Origin: Morchella semilibera
Taxonomy: Eukaryota; Ascomycota; Pezizomycetes; Pezizales; Morchellaceae
Length of the DNA: 64,000 nucleotides
Direction: 5' to 3'
NCBI GenBank assembly: GCA_009192285.1
Contig: WBVU01000009.1
Location: 310,001 to 374,000, forward strand
A model generated the notes under the pieces. The model saw only the letters and a list, made by a program, of their open reading frames with translations. It was not told the DNA's origin and ran no database searches. Of this stretch, positions 1 through 10,193 are shown one piece after another; the stretch's first letter is position 1; the number at the start of each line of letters is the position of its first letter. The position numbers and the translations under genes were made by a program.

Positions 1-1372
1 GGCGGGTGAAGCCGGGGGTAGGGGAGGGGAGGGCGAGGTGTAGGGAGGTGATGGTGTTGGGCCAGCTGCTGATTGTGCCGTCGAGGCGCGGGGTGGCGCG
101 AAAGTACCAGAGGGCGAGGGGAGTGCAGAGCTCGAGCTGAAAGGAAAAAAGAGTGGGAGGCTTTGAGAGGCGCTGGAGTTCTTTGAGGTCTACGGGGGGT
201 GGTAGCGGGCCTGTGGGGAGGGGGACGTCGAGGTGGCTTAGGATCTGGCGACGCTTTGAGGAGGACTCGGCGAGTTCGACGAAGAACTCGAGTCGTTCTA
301 GGAGCTTGCTGGGCGGTGCACGCCTGTGGAAGGTGTCAAGCTTGTCCATCGCCTCCTGCCATTTGGGCGTGGAAGGGGACATGGCCACCACGGTTACGGA
401 AAGGTTGGCGATATCGTCTTTGAGGATGGCTTCAGTTATCCCCAGACAATATTCCAGTTGTACCTTTGTGAAAGCAGTCAACGCAGAAAGCTCCATGTGG
501 GCTTCGGGCGTTAGACGAGACAATCCCGGGTGAGACATGAGCCATTTCTCGAGCTGGGGCCGGCGTATCCTGGGCTCCGCGCCGTGCGCGATATTCCTGA
601 ACAGGTGCGGGATGTCATCGAGCTTGAGGGACTGCGCGAGGTGCACAATCTCCTCCAGATGTCTCTGCGGGTCTGCAACAATCTTTGCAAAAGGGAGATT
701 CAGGACCGTTTCATGCGTAAGCAGATCCTCCTCCAGCTTGATGCGCCGCTTAATGCGGTTCGTATGTGCCTCTTCGATCTGAGCTCGCAGGAAGATGAGC
801 GCCTGGTCGACGAGTGTCAAGCCCCATTCGTCCTCTGGCGCGGAGTTTGCAGTGGAGAGGACCCGGTCCCGGATAAACAGGCAGGTGAGCTTCGGCATGC
901 TCTCCAGAATCCTCCTGAAGAGACCATGTTCAATCTGCTCAAACATGGCGGGGAGTATTGGGATGTCTTTTGGGTTGGACCCACCCCCGCCGAACCGGGC
1001 CTCCTCAATGTCATTGAGGCGCCTGAACCTGACCTTTTGCTGCCATCTACAGGGGACGAGAAGAGTAATTGTCATTCGGGTGGTAAATGCGCTGCCTAGT
1101 CGAGAAAGCGCGGCAAAGCTATCTGGACCAACGACCTGATAGTCCGCGTTCAAGTTGAGTGTGAGATGGAGTTCTCGAAAGCAACGATGCTCCTCATGCT
1201 TGACCCAGCGATAAAAGCTGCGAGAGACCAGCCTGAGGGCGAGAAGAGTTGGAGTGTCTGCGAAGTGGAGGATTCGAAGGCGTGGGTTCCTGTGTGCGCC
1301 TTTGATGATGGTGGTTGTGAGAGAATTGAAGGGACATGAAGTCATGATCCTTTCAAAGGGACCCATTACCAT
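1..1372 (-). CDS. F-box-like protein, partial (3' end beyond window)
   Basis: One uninterrupted reading frame runs leftward from an ATG at 1372-1370 to the window edge, about 457 codons without a stop. Another in-frame ATG lies at 1345. Residues about 25-50 read like a degenerate F-box: a Leu-rich helix, then LLALRLVSRSFYRWV, the usual fungal form. The rest is alpha-helical and Leu-rich with no motif I recognise. Fungal proteins of this build are usually F-box proteins that could recruit unknown targets to an SCF ubiquitin ligase; that role is inferred. The gene is divergent from the farnesyltransferase gene, with about 1.4 kb between the starts. Long plus-strand frames over the same stretch are antisense shadows of this GC-rich gene. 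The coding frame is clear; the F-box call is moderate. Confidence 0.7.
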   Translation of the reverse strand, partial: MVMGPFERIMTSCPFNSLTTTIIKGAHRNPRLRILHFADTPTLLALRLVSRSFYRWVKHEEHRCFRELHLTLNLNADYQVVGPDSFAALSRLGSAFTTRMTITLLVPCRWQQKVRFRRLNDIEEARFGGGGSNPKDIPILPAMFEQIEHGLFRRILESMPKLTCLFIRDRVLSTANSAPEDEWGLTLVDQALIFLRAQIEEAHTNRIKRRIKLEEDLLTHETVLNLPFAKIVADPQRHLEEIVHLAQSLKLDDIPHLFRNIAHGAEPRIRRPQLEKWLMSHPGLSRLTPEAHMELSALTAFTKVQLEYCLGITEAILKDDIANLSVTVVAMSPSTPKWQEAMDKLDTFHRRAPPSKLLERLEFFVELAESSSKRRQILSHLDVPLPTGPLPPPVDLKELQRLSKPPTLFSFQLELCTPLALWYFRATPRLDGTISSWPNTITSLHLALPSPTPGFTR

Positions 1373-2106
1373 TGTGGTGGTGGTGGTGATAGCAGGCGAG
1401 TGATTTTTGATGAACGTGCGTTTAGTTGTGAGGATATTTTCTAGGGAATGATGATGGGGGGTATTGTGCAAGAAGAAGAAGAAGCAGAAAGTTGATGAGG
1501 GGTTACGTTTTGAGAATAGAAGGAGCTACGTGGTGTGTATAAGAAGATTGGCATAAGAGACTGAGTTGATTGGAGTTTGTGTACCGATCGATACATCGTT
1601 CGGTGGTTGTCTCGGGAAATGAATACTTACATAACAATATACAACAATGTACGTACAAATACATGTGTACAATATCAACCATAGAATTCAGTAACGGGTG
1701 GATTGACAACTACAATCATGTTGTTGTTCAAATAGACGATATGTGGGACAGCCATGATGATGATCATGAAGGAAGAATCAATTCTCTTTACACATACAAA
1801 ACACCTCAGAGCCCGCGTATAAAAGATCACATCGTATAAAGACAGTAAGCACACAGCAACACAACTTGAAGGTGTATGTAATCCAGACACATTTTATCTT
1901 TGCAGTACATACATGTACATGCAGTATACAGCCCTAACTCTCCACCGAGACCGATGCACTTGAACTGTACATGTACAGTCTGCATGAATGACGGATCGGT
2001 ATATGCTGGCAGAACAGCTATACCAGACCGAATGATACGCACAAGTGGGTACAATATTGAGGGCCTTAATCCCATTCCATTCCGTCCTCCCCACAGATAC
2101 ACACCA

Positions 2107-2178
2107 CAAGACCCCATCCACCCATCCACCCCATCCTATCCCATCTCATCCCATCCCATCCCATCCCATCCCATCCCA
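2107..2178. repeat. Pentanucleotide microsatellite (CCCAT)n, imperfect
   Basis: Roughly 70 bp of near-tandem CATCC/CCATC units upstream of the farnesyltransferase gene. It gives a long but meaningless open frame. Confidence 0.8.
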
Positions 2179-2480
2179 TGCCATGGCCCACCCAAACACC
2201 ACACATCACTCGTTTTGTTGCGTTGTGTAACGCTGGTGACTTTATTCAAGAAACCCTAACCCAACTGGACATACCCCGCCAGAGTTTCTTTTTTCATGTC
2301 TCAGACAAACCCTTTCATCCGTTCATTCATTCGCTCACACACCACACACACACATCATCACCATCACCACAAATCGCCATTCTGAGACACACACACACAC
2401 ACCAACGAATGCGGGATAATATATATTTATCCACGGCCCCCATTCATCAATCAGTACAATACAAAGGAAAGGAAGAAAGA

Positions 2481-2510
2481 GAAAAGGGAAAGGGAAAGGG
2501 AAAGGGAAAG
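2481..2510. repeat. Hexanucleotide microsatellite (AAAGGG)n
   Basis: About five tandem GGGAAA units on the plus strand, probably in the leader or promoter of the downstream farnesyltransferase gene. Confidence 0.8.
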
Positions 2511-2759
2511 AAGCTGGGAAATAATTATTATACAACAATATCAAGAGAGAAAGAAATATCTACACAAATCCAAGTCCAGCCCAGTAGGGGAAAGAAACTC
2601 AATAAACCCCCAAATTGATTGATGCCCCCACTGAAAAATCGCCATTCTAAACGGCGCTCAAAAAAGGTCATCTTTCCACGCAGCAGTACGGGCAGCACAC
2701 CAACAACAACTACAACCACCACAACCACCACAACCAGAAGAAGTACACCCTCAAACAAA

Positions 2760-4395
2760 ATGGCCTCCACAGAGAACCTCGATTCCATGCTGAACTCCCT
2801 CAGAGTTCAGGAGCTCGCATCAGACTCTGACAGTGGTTCCCTGTCGTCCACCTCGCCCATCATCTCCACTGCCGACGCCGACAGTTACTACCCCTACAAC
2901 CCATCGAATCCTTACATCCCTCCCCCGCCGCCAATGCCGCCAGCACCTCCGCTCTTCACGAACCCCCCTTTCCTTCGTGACGCCCTCACAACTCGCTCCT
3001 CTATCGAGCAGGATGCCACTGTCGCCTCTTGCATCCGCCACCTGGGCTACCCCGAGGACCCATTCCCGATCCTCGACCGCGAAAACCACACCGCCTTCCT
3101 CGAGAGCGGCCTCACAAGTAAGCTCCCGGACTACATGGTAGCCTACGACGCCTCCCGTGCTTGGATCGTCTACTGGTGTCTCTCCGGCCTCGCCTCGCTT
3201 GGCGTCGACGTCACAAGGTACCGCACCCGCGTCATGGACACCCTCCGTCCCCTTCAAAACGCCTCTGGCGGCTTCGGCGGGGGAAACGGCCAGATGAGTC
3301 ACATCACCGCGACCTACGCTGCCGTTCTCTCTCTCTGCCTCGTCTCTCCCGGCGCTTCTGACGACCTCGAAGACTCAGAGAAAGAGGAGGCTCCTCTAGA
3401 CCTTGTCGACCGCCGCGCAATGCTAAGATACCTGCACACCGTCAAGGTGGCCGAGACAGGGGGCTTCCGCGTCGCAATCAATGGCGAGTCCGACGTGCGC
3501 GGGTGCTACTGCGCCCTGGTTGTTATCACGCTATTGGGATTGCCGACGTCTGGCGGGCTCGTCCGTGGCACGCGCGAGTATCTGTCGCGCTGCCAGACGT
3601 TCGAGGGCGGGTTTGGCGCCACGCCGGAGGGAAACGAGGCGCATGGTGGATATGCATTCTGTGCACTGGCGGCGCTGTGTATGCTGGGGGAGCCGCGGGA
3701 GGTGCTCACGAGATCGCTGGATATGGACAGGCTGATTTCGTGGTTGAGCGCGAGGCAATATGCGCCTGAGGGCGGGTTATCGGGCAGGACGAATAAGCTG
3801 GTGGACGGGTGCTATAGCACTTGGGTCGGTGGGTGCTGGCCGCTGGTCGAGGCGGCGTGTAATGGCCCACAGAACCCGGATGAGCTTGCCGGAAATGTGG
3901 TCGGGAGTCTGTGGAGCCGTGAGGGCCTCTCGCGGTATATCCTGACATGCTGCCAGAGCATGCGGGGCGGCATGAGAGACAAACCAAACAAGTACATTTT
4001 ACCTCCTACCACCTACTCCCTTTCCACACAAACTAACAGCGTATGCAAAACAGGGCACCCGACTTCTACCACACCTGCTACGTACTCCTCGGCCTCAGCA
4101 GCGCACAACACTACTCGTACTACACCCTCTCAGAGACCCTGCTGCCCCCCGCCGCTGATGACGACGACGAACTCCCCCTCCGCTCCGCATTCACCTGGCG
4201 CGTCAGCCCAAGGATCCCGTCCATCGTTAAGGGCATCTTCGAGCCCGTCGTGGAGGACCTACCCACGTGGCCAGACGACGTCGCCGAGGAGGGCGCCGTC
4301 GGGATAGGCTCAAGGCGCATCATCCAATCTTTAACATCCCGTTGGAGTGTGTGGAGGAGGCGGAGCGGTGGGTTGCGGCGAAGGTTGGGTTTTGA
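2760..4395 (+). CDS. ram1: Protein farnesyltransferase beta subunit (Ram1/Cpp1 family)
   Basis: Beta subunit of the cytosolic enzyme that transfers farnesyl from FPP to CaaX cysteines (Ras, Rho, pheromone). Exon 1 is 2760-3991 and exon 2 starts at 4054; the 62-bp intron (GTACAT...CAG) joins KPNK to APDFYHTCY. Prenyltransferase repeats are clear: GGFGGG, GGFRVAINGESDVRGCYCA, GGFGATPEGNEAHGGYAFCA, GGLSGRTNKLVDGCYSTW. The zinc ligands are present: Asp and Cys of VDGCYSTW and His of DFYHTCY. I chose ATG 2760 (context AAAATGGCC); an in-frame ATG at 2619 would add 47 low-complexity residues. A Pro-rich stretch lies near residues 60-75. The conserved C-terminal block (DRLKAHHPIFNIPLE, ending at 4395) is in a different frame from the exon before it, with the switch near 4300. 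The frame that stays open ends at 4441 with an unlike tail. Confidence 0.88.
3992..4053 (+). other. Intron of the farnesyltransferase gene
   Basis: 62-bp intron with donor GTACAT, a CTAAC branch-like site and acceptor AAAACAG. The splice restores KPNK-APDFYHTCY, the conserved zinc-site block. Confidence 0.85.
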
Positions 4396-5501
4396 TTTAA
4401 TGGGAATGTTGGCGTGCGCCCCGGGGGGGGGGGTTCTATAGCATAATTATATCTTTATTTCTTCTAGTTTTGTTTCCCTTTTTTTCTCTTTTTTTTCGTC
4501 AGCGGCTGGGAGGGAGGGTTTGTGGTTGGCGTTTCTGCGATAGGTGCATGGATTTGGACGGGTGGACGGGTGGGCGGTTCTTTGTTCTACTGTTGGGCTT
4601 GTTTTGCGCTGTGATGCAATGGTGGTGCTTGGTAGTGTGTTGTGTATAGGGTACAAGTCTACAAGTATGTAGCAGCAATATTCGCATCCGTAGGTACAGT
4701 CTACGGGTCCTCCATGCTCTCTCATCCACATGTGATCGTTTGTCGTCTCAGATGCAGCTAGTCACAGCCCATCACTCGTAGGATGAAAACTGGGACCTAT
4801 ATTCAACCATAGTATTCAGGAGCCGTTGCACGATAAGAGTCCTTGTCATTTACCCCTCCACAACCTGGAACGATAAGGCAGACCACAGCTAACACACATG
4901 TTTCTTCTACCCCGCGGGTGAGGCGATTGGGGTGTTGTTGGTTGTGATGGGTCCGTTTCTGGTATATATAGAAAGAGGTGAATGGGCTATAGTGCGTACT
5001 TTTTCGGCCGTGGTTGGGGTGTATTCCGCATTGCTGCAGGATCTGGGCTGCCGCCAGATACCGTCATACGCCCGCATCCACCAACTAACAGCTAGCTGGC
5101 TGAGTTTCCAAATTCATATATATATATGTATATAGTCTTGTCTGATGTAACTAGCCACCCTGATCGTTTTGGGGGAAGGGAACAGGTGAGGCGCGAGTGA
5201 TTGTCTGTGATTCAGTGCTACTGTCATCGGCATGGTTGCCCGGTTCTCGTCTGTCAGTCAGTCGGCCAGTCGATCGGTCGGTCGGGTTGCATTCGGAGGT
5301 GTGTTTCGTATGTGGCTTGCAAAACCGCGAGTAGAGAGGCCATAGGGGGTGGGTGGGAGACTCAGATGGAAGATGTCTGGGCTGAGCCCAGTGGCTGATC
5401 GGCCGCGGTGGGCCTACATGTTGAGATAGTGTCAGCACTCGGTTTACTTTTGCTAACACATCCACGCATGATGAGATCTAAGTAAGAGGGGGGTGGTACC
5501 T

Positions 5502-5583
5502 ACTCGCGCTGCTGGTTTGAAGCCGCTCAATGAACTGTGACGAGCGATCCTTGTCTGAGCGGCCTCAATCCGGCAGCGCGAGT
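5502..5583. repeat. Foldback element, 82 bp, imperfect inverted repeat
   Basis: The left arm starts ACTCGCGCTGCTGG. The reverse complement of the right arm matches it over about 28 bp with three mismatches; the arms are separated by about 26 bp. The size suits a miniature inverted-repeat element or a relic of one. No clear target-site duplication is visible. Confidence 0.65.
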
Positions 5584-7495
5584 TTAGAGCTAGTGCTGGA
5601 TTCGAGGCCCGGGGCCTTGTGACTGTTTGTGGCTATTCTTGAATTAGGTTTGTTGATTTTATTGATTGATTGCGTGGTATCGGTCGGCTACAATGTTAGT
5701 GGAGTTGAGGGACTTTGTGCATACATTAAGTATTCACAAGGTTCAAGTATTGACCGGATATATGTATGTATATGTACTATACGTACATCTTATACAGAGA
5801 AATAAGTATCCGTTGACATGCATGGATTTTCGGGAACACAACGGCTGTAGCGCCAATTTGGTTGGTGAAGGTGTATCAACAATTTTCTCTGGGGGGGGGG
5901 GGGATGCTATCCATTGCAGCAATGTTGTCCATCTACAGACGCCCATCTGTAGCCTGACTGCAGAGCTCGTGTTCTAATCACGAGGTATGATAGACAAGCT
6001 CGACACAGTCCCGCATAGAAAAACCTTGACTGTTAGGTACTAAGTTTTTGTCTTTCTGTAACTAGGGCCACCTGTTGAGTGATTTCAAAATTCGAAAAGG
6101 TTTGGTGTGGGGCTGCTGTTCCAAGGATATCTCTCGATATCTGACTTTAGGCCCTACCACAGTATCTGTTGGGTTGTGGCGATGGTTCGAGACCGTTTGC
6201 AATTGCATTATTATGCATACTTTTCATGTGTAATTAATTAAGACAGTGTAACAAATCCATACACCTACAGCAACAATAACCCCCTGTAGTATGCTAAACC
6301 CAAGAATTGTTGAGATTTCGTCCTCGGCCCCAGACGTGCCAATAAATGACAGTTGACCGCATACACTGTCAGGGCACAAGAACGTGGGAGGCTGAATTTT
6401 AGGTATTCCGGCTACAATTTCACCTAGCGAATTAGAATTTTTTTTCTCTAATTTGAAGTATGTTAGAGATATCCTGTGAGTGACTATGTTGCTCTTTCTA
6501 GAACTACAGTTACTCGATCTAAGAATAGCTTTCCTCATACCTGATAACTGAGGGTCAGGGACCCGCTTTGATTAACTGAGGTAACAATCTCATCAATTCA
6601 ATGGTAAAATGCACAAGCCTGCGAGGTAATGACTGTTGGAGAAGCCTCTATCCACCTAACCTTTCCCCGTGCTCTCCAAGATTACTCTCTTCCGGGTTGT
6701 TATTATGATGGTAAGTTAACATGGCGTTGAAAAATAGAATTGAATCCAGACCCGCCGGGGATAGTAATGCCGGCCTGCTCCCGAGTTCTAGTTAATTTAG
6801 GAATTCCAGTCTTCGAAGAAGTTCCTATGGTAGATGTATATATAATACAGTTCAAATTCCAATCAATCCATCTATATCCCTGAGTATTAAGAGGCGGCCC
6901 CCTAGCCCGCGGGGGGGGGGGGGGGCGGCTTCCTGACACGCATATACGCATATACCCTCTACAGGTAGGTAGGAGTTACTTCAGGGTGATTACCCCTACT
7001 CGCCTCGATTGGCCTTTATAACACATGAAATAGTGATACTAGCTATAGTGAGTATGAGTTATCAATCAATCAATTACTGAGTGTACGTACCTCAGTAACT
7101 AAGTGGGAATATGATTGGATGGGTGTGACATTTCAAATCGTACTAGCTGCAGGAAGTTTCAGCTTTATTCCTTCACTCTTGCAAAGCAGTGAGAGATTCA
7201 CTAATTTCTTTCAGATCATATCCTATCGCGGGACTTTGTCATAACGCGGCATTTTTAAAGGTAAAAAGTCATAGCTACTTGTAGCTAGATTTAATCTAAT
7301 AAGAGAGTTCCAAGTGGTTTTCGATTAAGACTATTTATTGTGTTTGAGACCGTTGTAAATGTGCTTCAAGCCAAATGTGGCTTGATTTAAGGTTTGAACG
7401 AAGCACATGTACATTACAAGTACGTGGTACATTACAAACGAGACACATTGAAAAGAAGTGTGGCCGCACATAAGGCAGTACAACCATGTCACTTC

Positions 7496-7545
7496 CCACC
7501 ACCACCACCACCACCACCTCCTCCTCCTCCTCCTCCTCCACCCCC
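7496..7545. repeat. Trinucleotide microsatellite (CCA)n(CCT)n
   Basis: About 50 bp of CCA units followed by CCT units on the plus strand. They encode spurious poly-Trp/Arg or Glu/Val frames on the minus strand. Confidence 0.85.
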
Positions 7546-9321
7546 ATCTCTTTCGTAAATAACGAGAAGACCAAAAAGAGCAGGTATACACTGCCAACTA
7601 TGCTACAGACACCGGATGAAGCAATAGATGTTCTTTAGGTGTCAACCTTAACTTATTCCTAGTGGCTAAAATCCCGAGTGATGGTCCGTGATTATTCTGT
7701 TGATCCACCAAGGAGGCTCCACAAATGGATACCACAAGCAGTGAAGATAAACATCTTACTTCCGTCCCTCTCCTTTGTAACACGAAGCTAACTTGGGGCG
7801 GTATCATACATGGTACCTCAACGCACTACCCTCAAACAGCTCTGAGAAAAAAATGTTCTCGTGTACTCACTCTAGATCGGCATTCCGTCATAGAAATAGC
7901 TAGATCTCTACTGGTGGAGCACTGGTTTCAATCAAAACCGTTACCTAAATCGACGGCTCGCGGGGTGACCTCCGCTATAGGCGCCGGCAATCCCACGTGC
8001 TGTGTGTCGCACATGTGTTGGGGATGTTCCGCCCGAAGGCACACCAGCGTTTCAAAGAACCTGGATTAATTGATAGGTCATTAGGCATCACTCGCTCTGA
8101 TTGGTGTTCAGTAATTGTTGAGTCCCGAAATAATGGCAGCTCGTTACGAGTGGAAGAGGTTCAGAAATAAGGCTTTTAGGTGCGATTGATTGTACTGGTC
8201 TACAAAGCCACCTTCTCTGTTCTACCCATGACAAAAAATGTAACTTCAGATAGGCCGTTTTCTCTCAAAGGAGCTTGTGAGAAGCACGTGCGCATGGAAG
8301 TAATGCATGTGTCATGATGTTAAGATCCCAAGAATATTACCCCAAATCAACAGGAAACAAAATCACAATAATAGATGGTCGAAACTTCCGAGAATATAGT
8401 GATCCGCACGCTATTTTGAACCAATTCCTGAATAGATATCTTGAGTTTTATCAATCAATCAATTAGTCGATATCTTGAGTTTCAATGCGCGAGTGATTGA
8501 CTGTGATTCCATAATTTGTTAAGAATGTAGAAACCTAGGTTTAGGTATATTGGATGGGCGGGAAGACCTCAGCCCTAAATATCTAATCCATTTTCAGTCA
8601 GTAAGAAAAGCTCCTGAGGGAGAAATTTTCTTTTTAGGGCCCCCTCGACACCTTTCGCCACCGCTACACGGTAACCTGATGGCAGGTAAACTGAGATTTT
8701 ATATTACATCTACTTTATATCTAGCCCTTCTATAGCCCCCAGACGAGCTGGGTTCCATTGGTTGCAGGGGCCACTATCTAGGTAGCCGTTTAACAGCTCT
8801 CAGAAAGCTAAAGGTCGTACCTACAAGCAGCCTTCCAGGAGATAATTATAGCCCTTAGACATAAATTTAACTGTTTTATCCCTTAAGCCACTGCCATAAT
8901 GTCGATGGAGACTACTATATTAGTGCGTGCTTAAGCGAAGAATGATAGCTAATCTTTCCACTCCGGGCAGGGTCGAAAAGCACACATATCTGCCCCCACC
9001 GAAGACGTATATCATACCATATCCCACATTCCCATCCCACCCTGCATATCGACCTGCTAGAAGGCGAGTATCCTTCTCTCCCCACTAAAGTACCCCCCAC
9101 TCTACAACCCCTGCCCTACAAATCTTGTGTAGCCTGTACATACAGTTATGCACCCCAGGTTGTATGCAAGAGATCATTTGACACCCATCTTGCATGTGAG
9201 TGGCTTCGGGTAAACCAGACGAGCCTGCCCGTGGCAACGAGAATGTAAAGAGTTTTCTAGTATCGCGAAGTAGACAGATACCTGTACAGTTTTTATTTTA
9301 TTTTCAGGGTTGAGATATCTG

Positions 9322-9337
9322 ACCATGGTACCATGGT
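9322..9337. repeat. Perfect 16-bp palindrome
   Basis: ACCATGGTACCATGGT equals its own reverse complement. Two NcoI-like CCATGG cores flank a GGTACC core. It lies far from any gene, so a regulatory role is not supported. Confidence 0.8.
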
Positions 9338-10164
9338 GACCGCGGGGGGAGGGGCAATTAAAAGTGAGACTAACATACGTAGTGCTGGATCGAAAGGAGA
9401 AAATGCGGAAATCTTAGTGACAATAGGTACCCTAGGGGAGGGGCGTAGGTAAGGTGAGGTGACTACTGAGACAGTGCATATGCTGTTTCGCTTTACGAAC
9501 TGAGTCCAATACGGTAGAGGTTTGATCTACTGCGGATCTTCAAGACGTTCTTCAGCAAGGCTAGGCATTTCACAGTGCTACCTAGATACCTAGATAAAGG
9601 AGAAAATTGCTTGACGGAGGCGGAAACATAAGAATTCTAGATCCCGGGGAACTTGCAGTTTTAGGATTAACAGGCGAATAATCCATTTCTCCTATCTCCG
9701 TCGTTGGAAACACCAGGAACAGGAGATGCCTGATTCGTTCGCCTATGTGTGGGTATGTGCTCTGCATCATTATCCAATGATGGTTTCACAGAACCAGAAG
9801 AAATTTTTTTTTTCTTGTTCTTCAGCTGATAGACAGACAGGAATTGTTTTTTGCTCCGAGTCGGAGTTCATCCGATCTTTCGCTCAGGGGAAAGGGAGAG
9901 CGAAAGGGAACTACATATTTACTAGCAGGTATCTGCTGTCCCCTACACGGTTAGAGCCTACTAGCAAGGGGGGGAGGGGTGGGGGGAGATCCCTCCCTCG
10001 GTAAATTAGGTCGCGGGCTCGACTAATTGGAACAAAGGTTAATTCCTGGAACTTAGATACATGTATGTAAGTGTGTTTCTATTTCCCAAGGGATACTCTA
10101 CTCAGGCGTATCATAGTCTAGCTAAGCAAGTACAAGTACGTACCTAATGTTTGACGCCATAAAC

Positions 10165-10193
10165 GATGGTGATGGTGATGATGATGATGATGA
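10165..10193. repeat. Trinucleotide microsatellite (GATGGT/GAT)n
   Basis: About 29 bp of GAT-type repeats in the spacer. Confidence 0.8.

Larger units (their letters stand above)
1373..2618. other. Divergent intergenic region with low-complexity DNA
   Basis: Probable 5' regions of the F-box-like gene (leftward) and the farnesyltransferase gene (rightward). It holds several ACATGTACATG-like palindromes (1890-1980), a CCCAT-type 5-bp repeat (about 2107-2178), CA-rich DNA (2335-2402) and an AAAGGG 6-bp repeat (about 2481-2510). No gene is supported. Confidence 0.6.
4396..8550. other. Intergenic spacer, left half
   Basis: No supportable gene. It holds tetranucleotide-like CAGT/CGGT DNA (5250-5290), an 82-bp foldback (5502-5583), G runs (4423-4433, 5891-5903, 6911-6925), a CCA/CCT trinucleotide tract (7496-7545) and an ATCA repeat near 7060. 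Small frames such as 6224-6538 (-) and 7725-8069 (+) show no family or codon signal I recognise. Confidence 0.55.

Noticed and set aside
153-1139. Long plus-strand frames (such as 530-1099)
   Set aside because: They are antisense to a cleaner 457-codon minus-strand frame with F-box-like sequence; their own translations show no family signal.
2107-2178. Telomere-like repeat
   Set aside because: The unit is CCCAT-type and not CCCTAA; it is internal and imperfect.
2178-2618. 146-codon frame upstream of the farnesyltransferase gene
   Set aside because: Made of CA, CCAT and AAAGGG simple repeats; no coding signal.
6224-6538. 104-codon minus-strand frame with a hydrophobic C-terminus
   Set aside because: No homology I recognise, no promoter or intron context, and AT-rich spacer can yield such a frame by chance.
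7725-8069. 114-codon plus-strand frame
   Set aside because: No family, no low-complexity explanation, but also no supporting context; kept out for lack of evidence.
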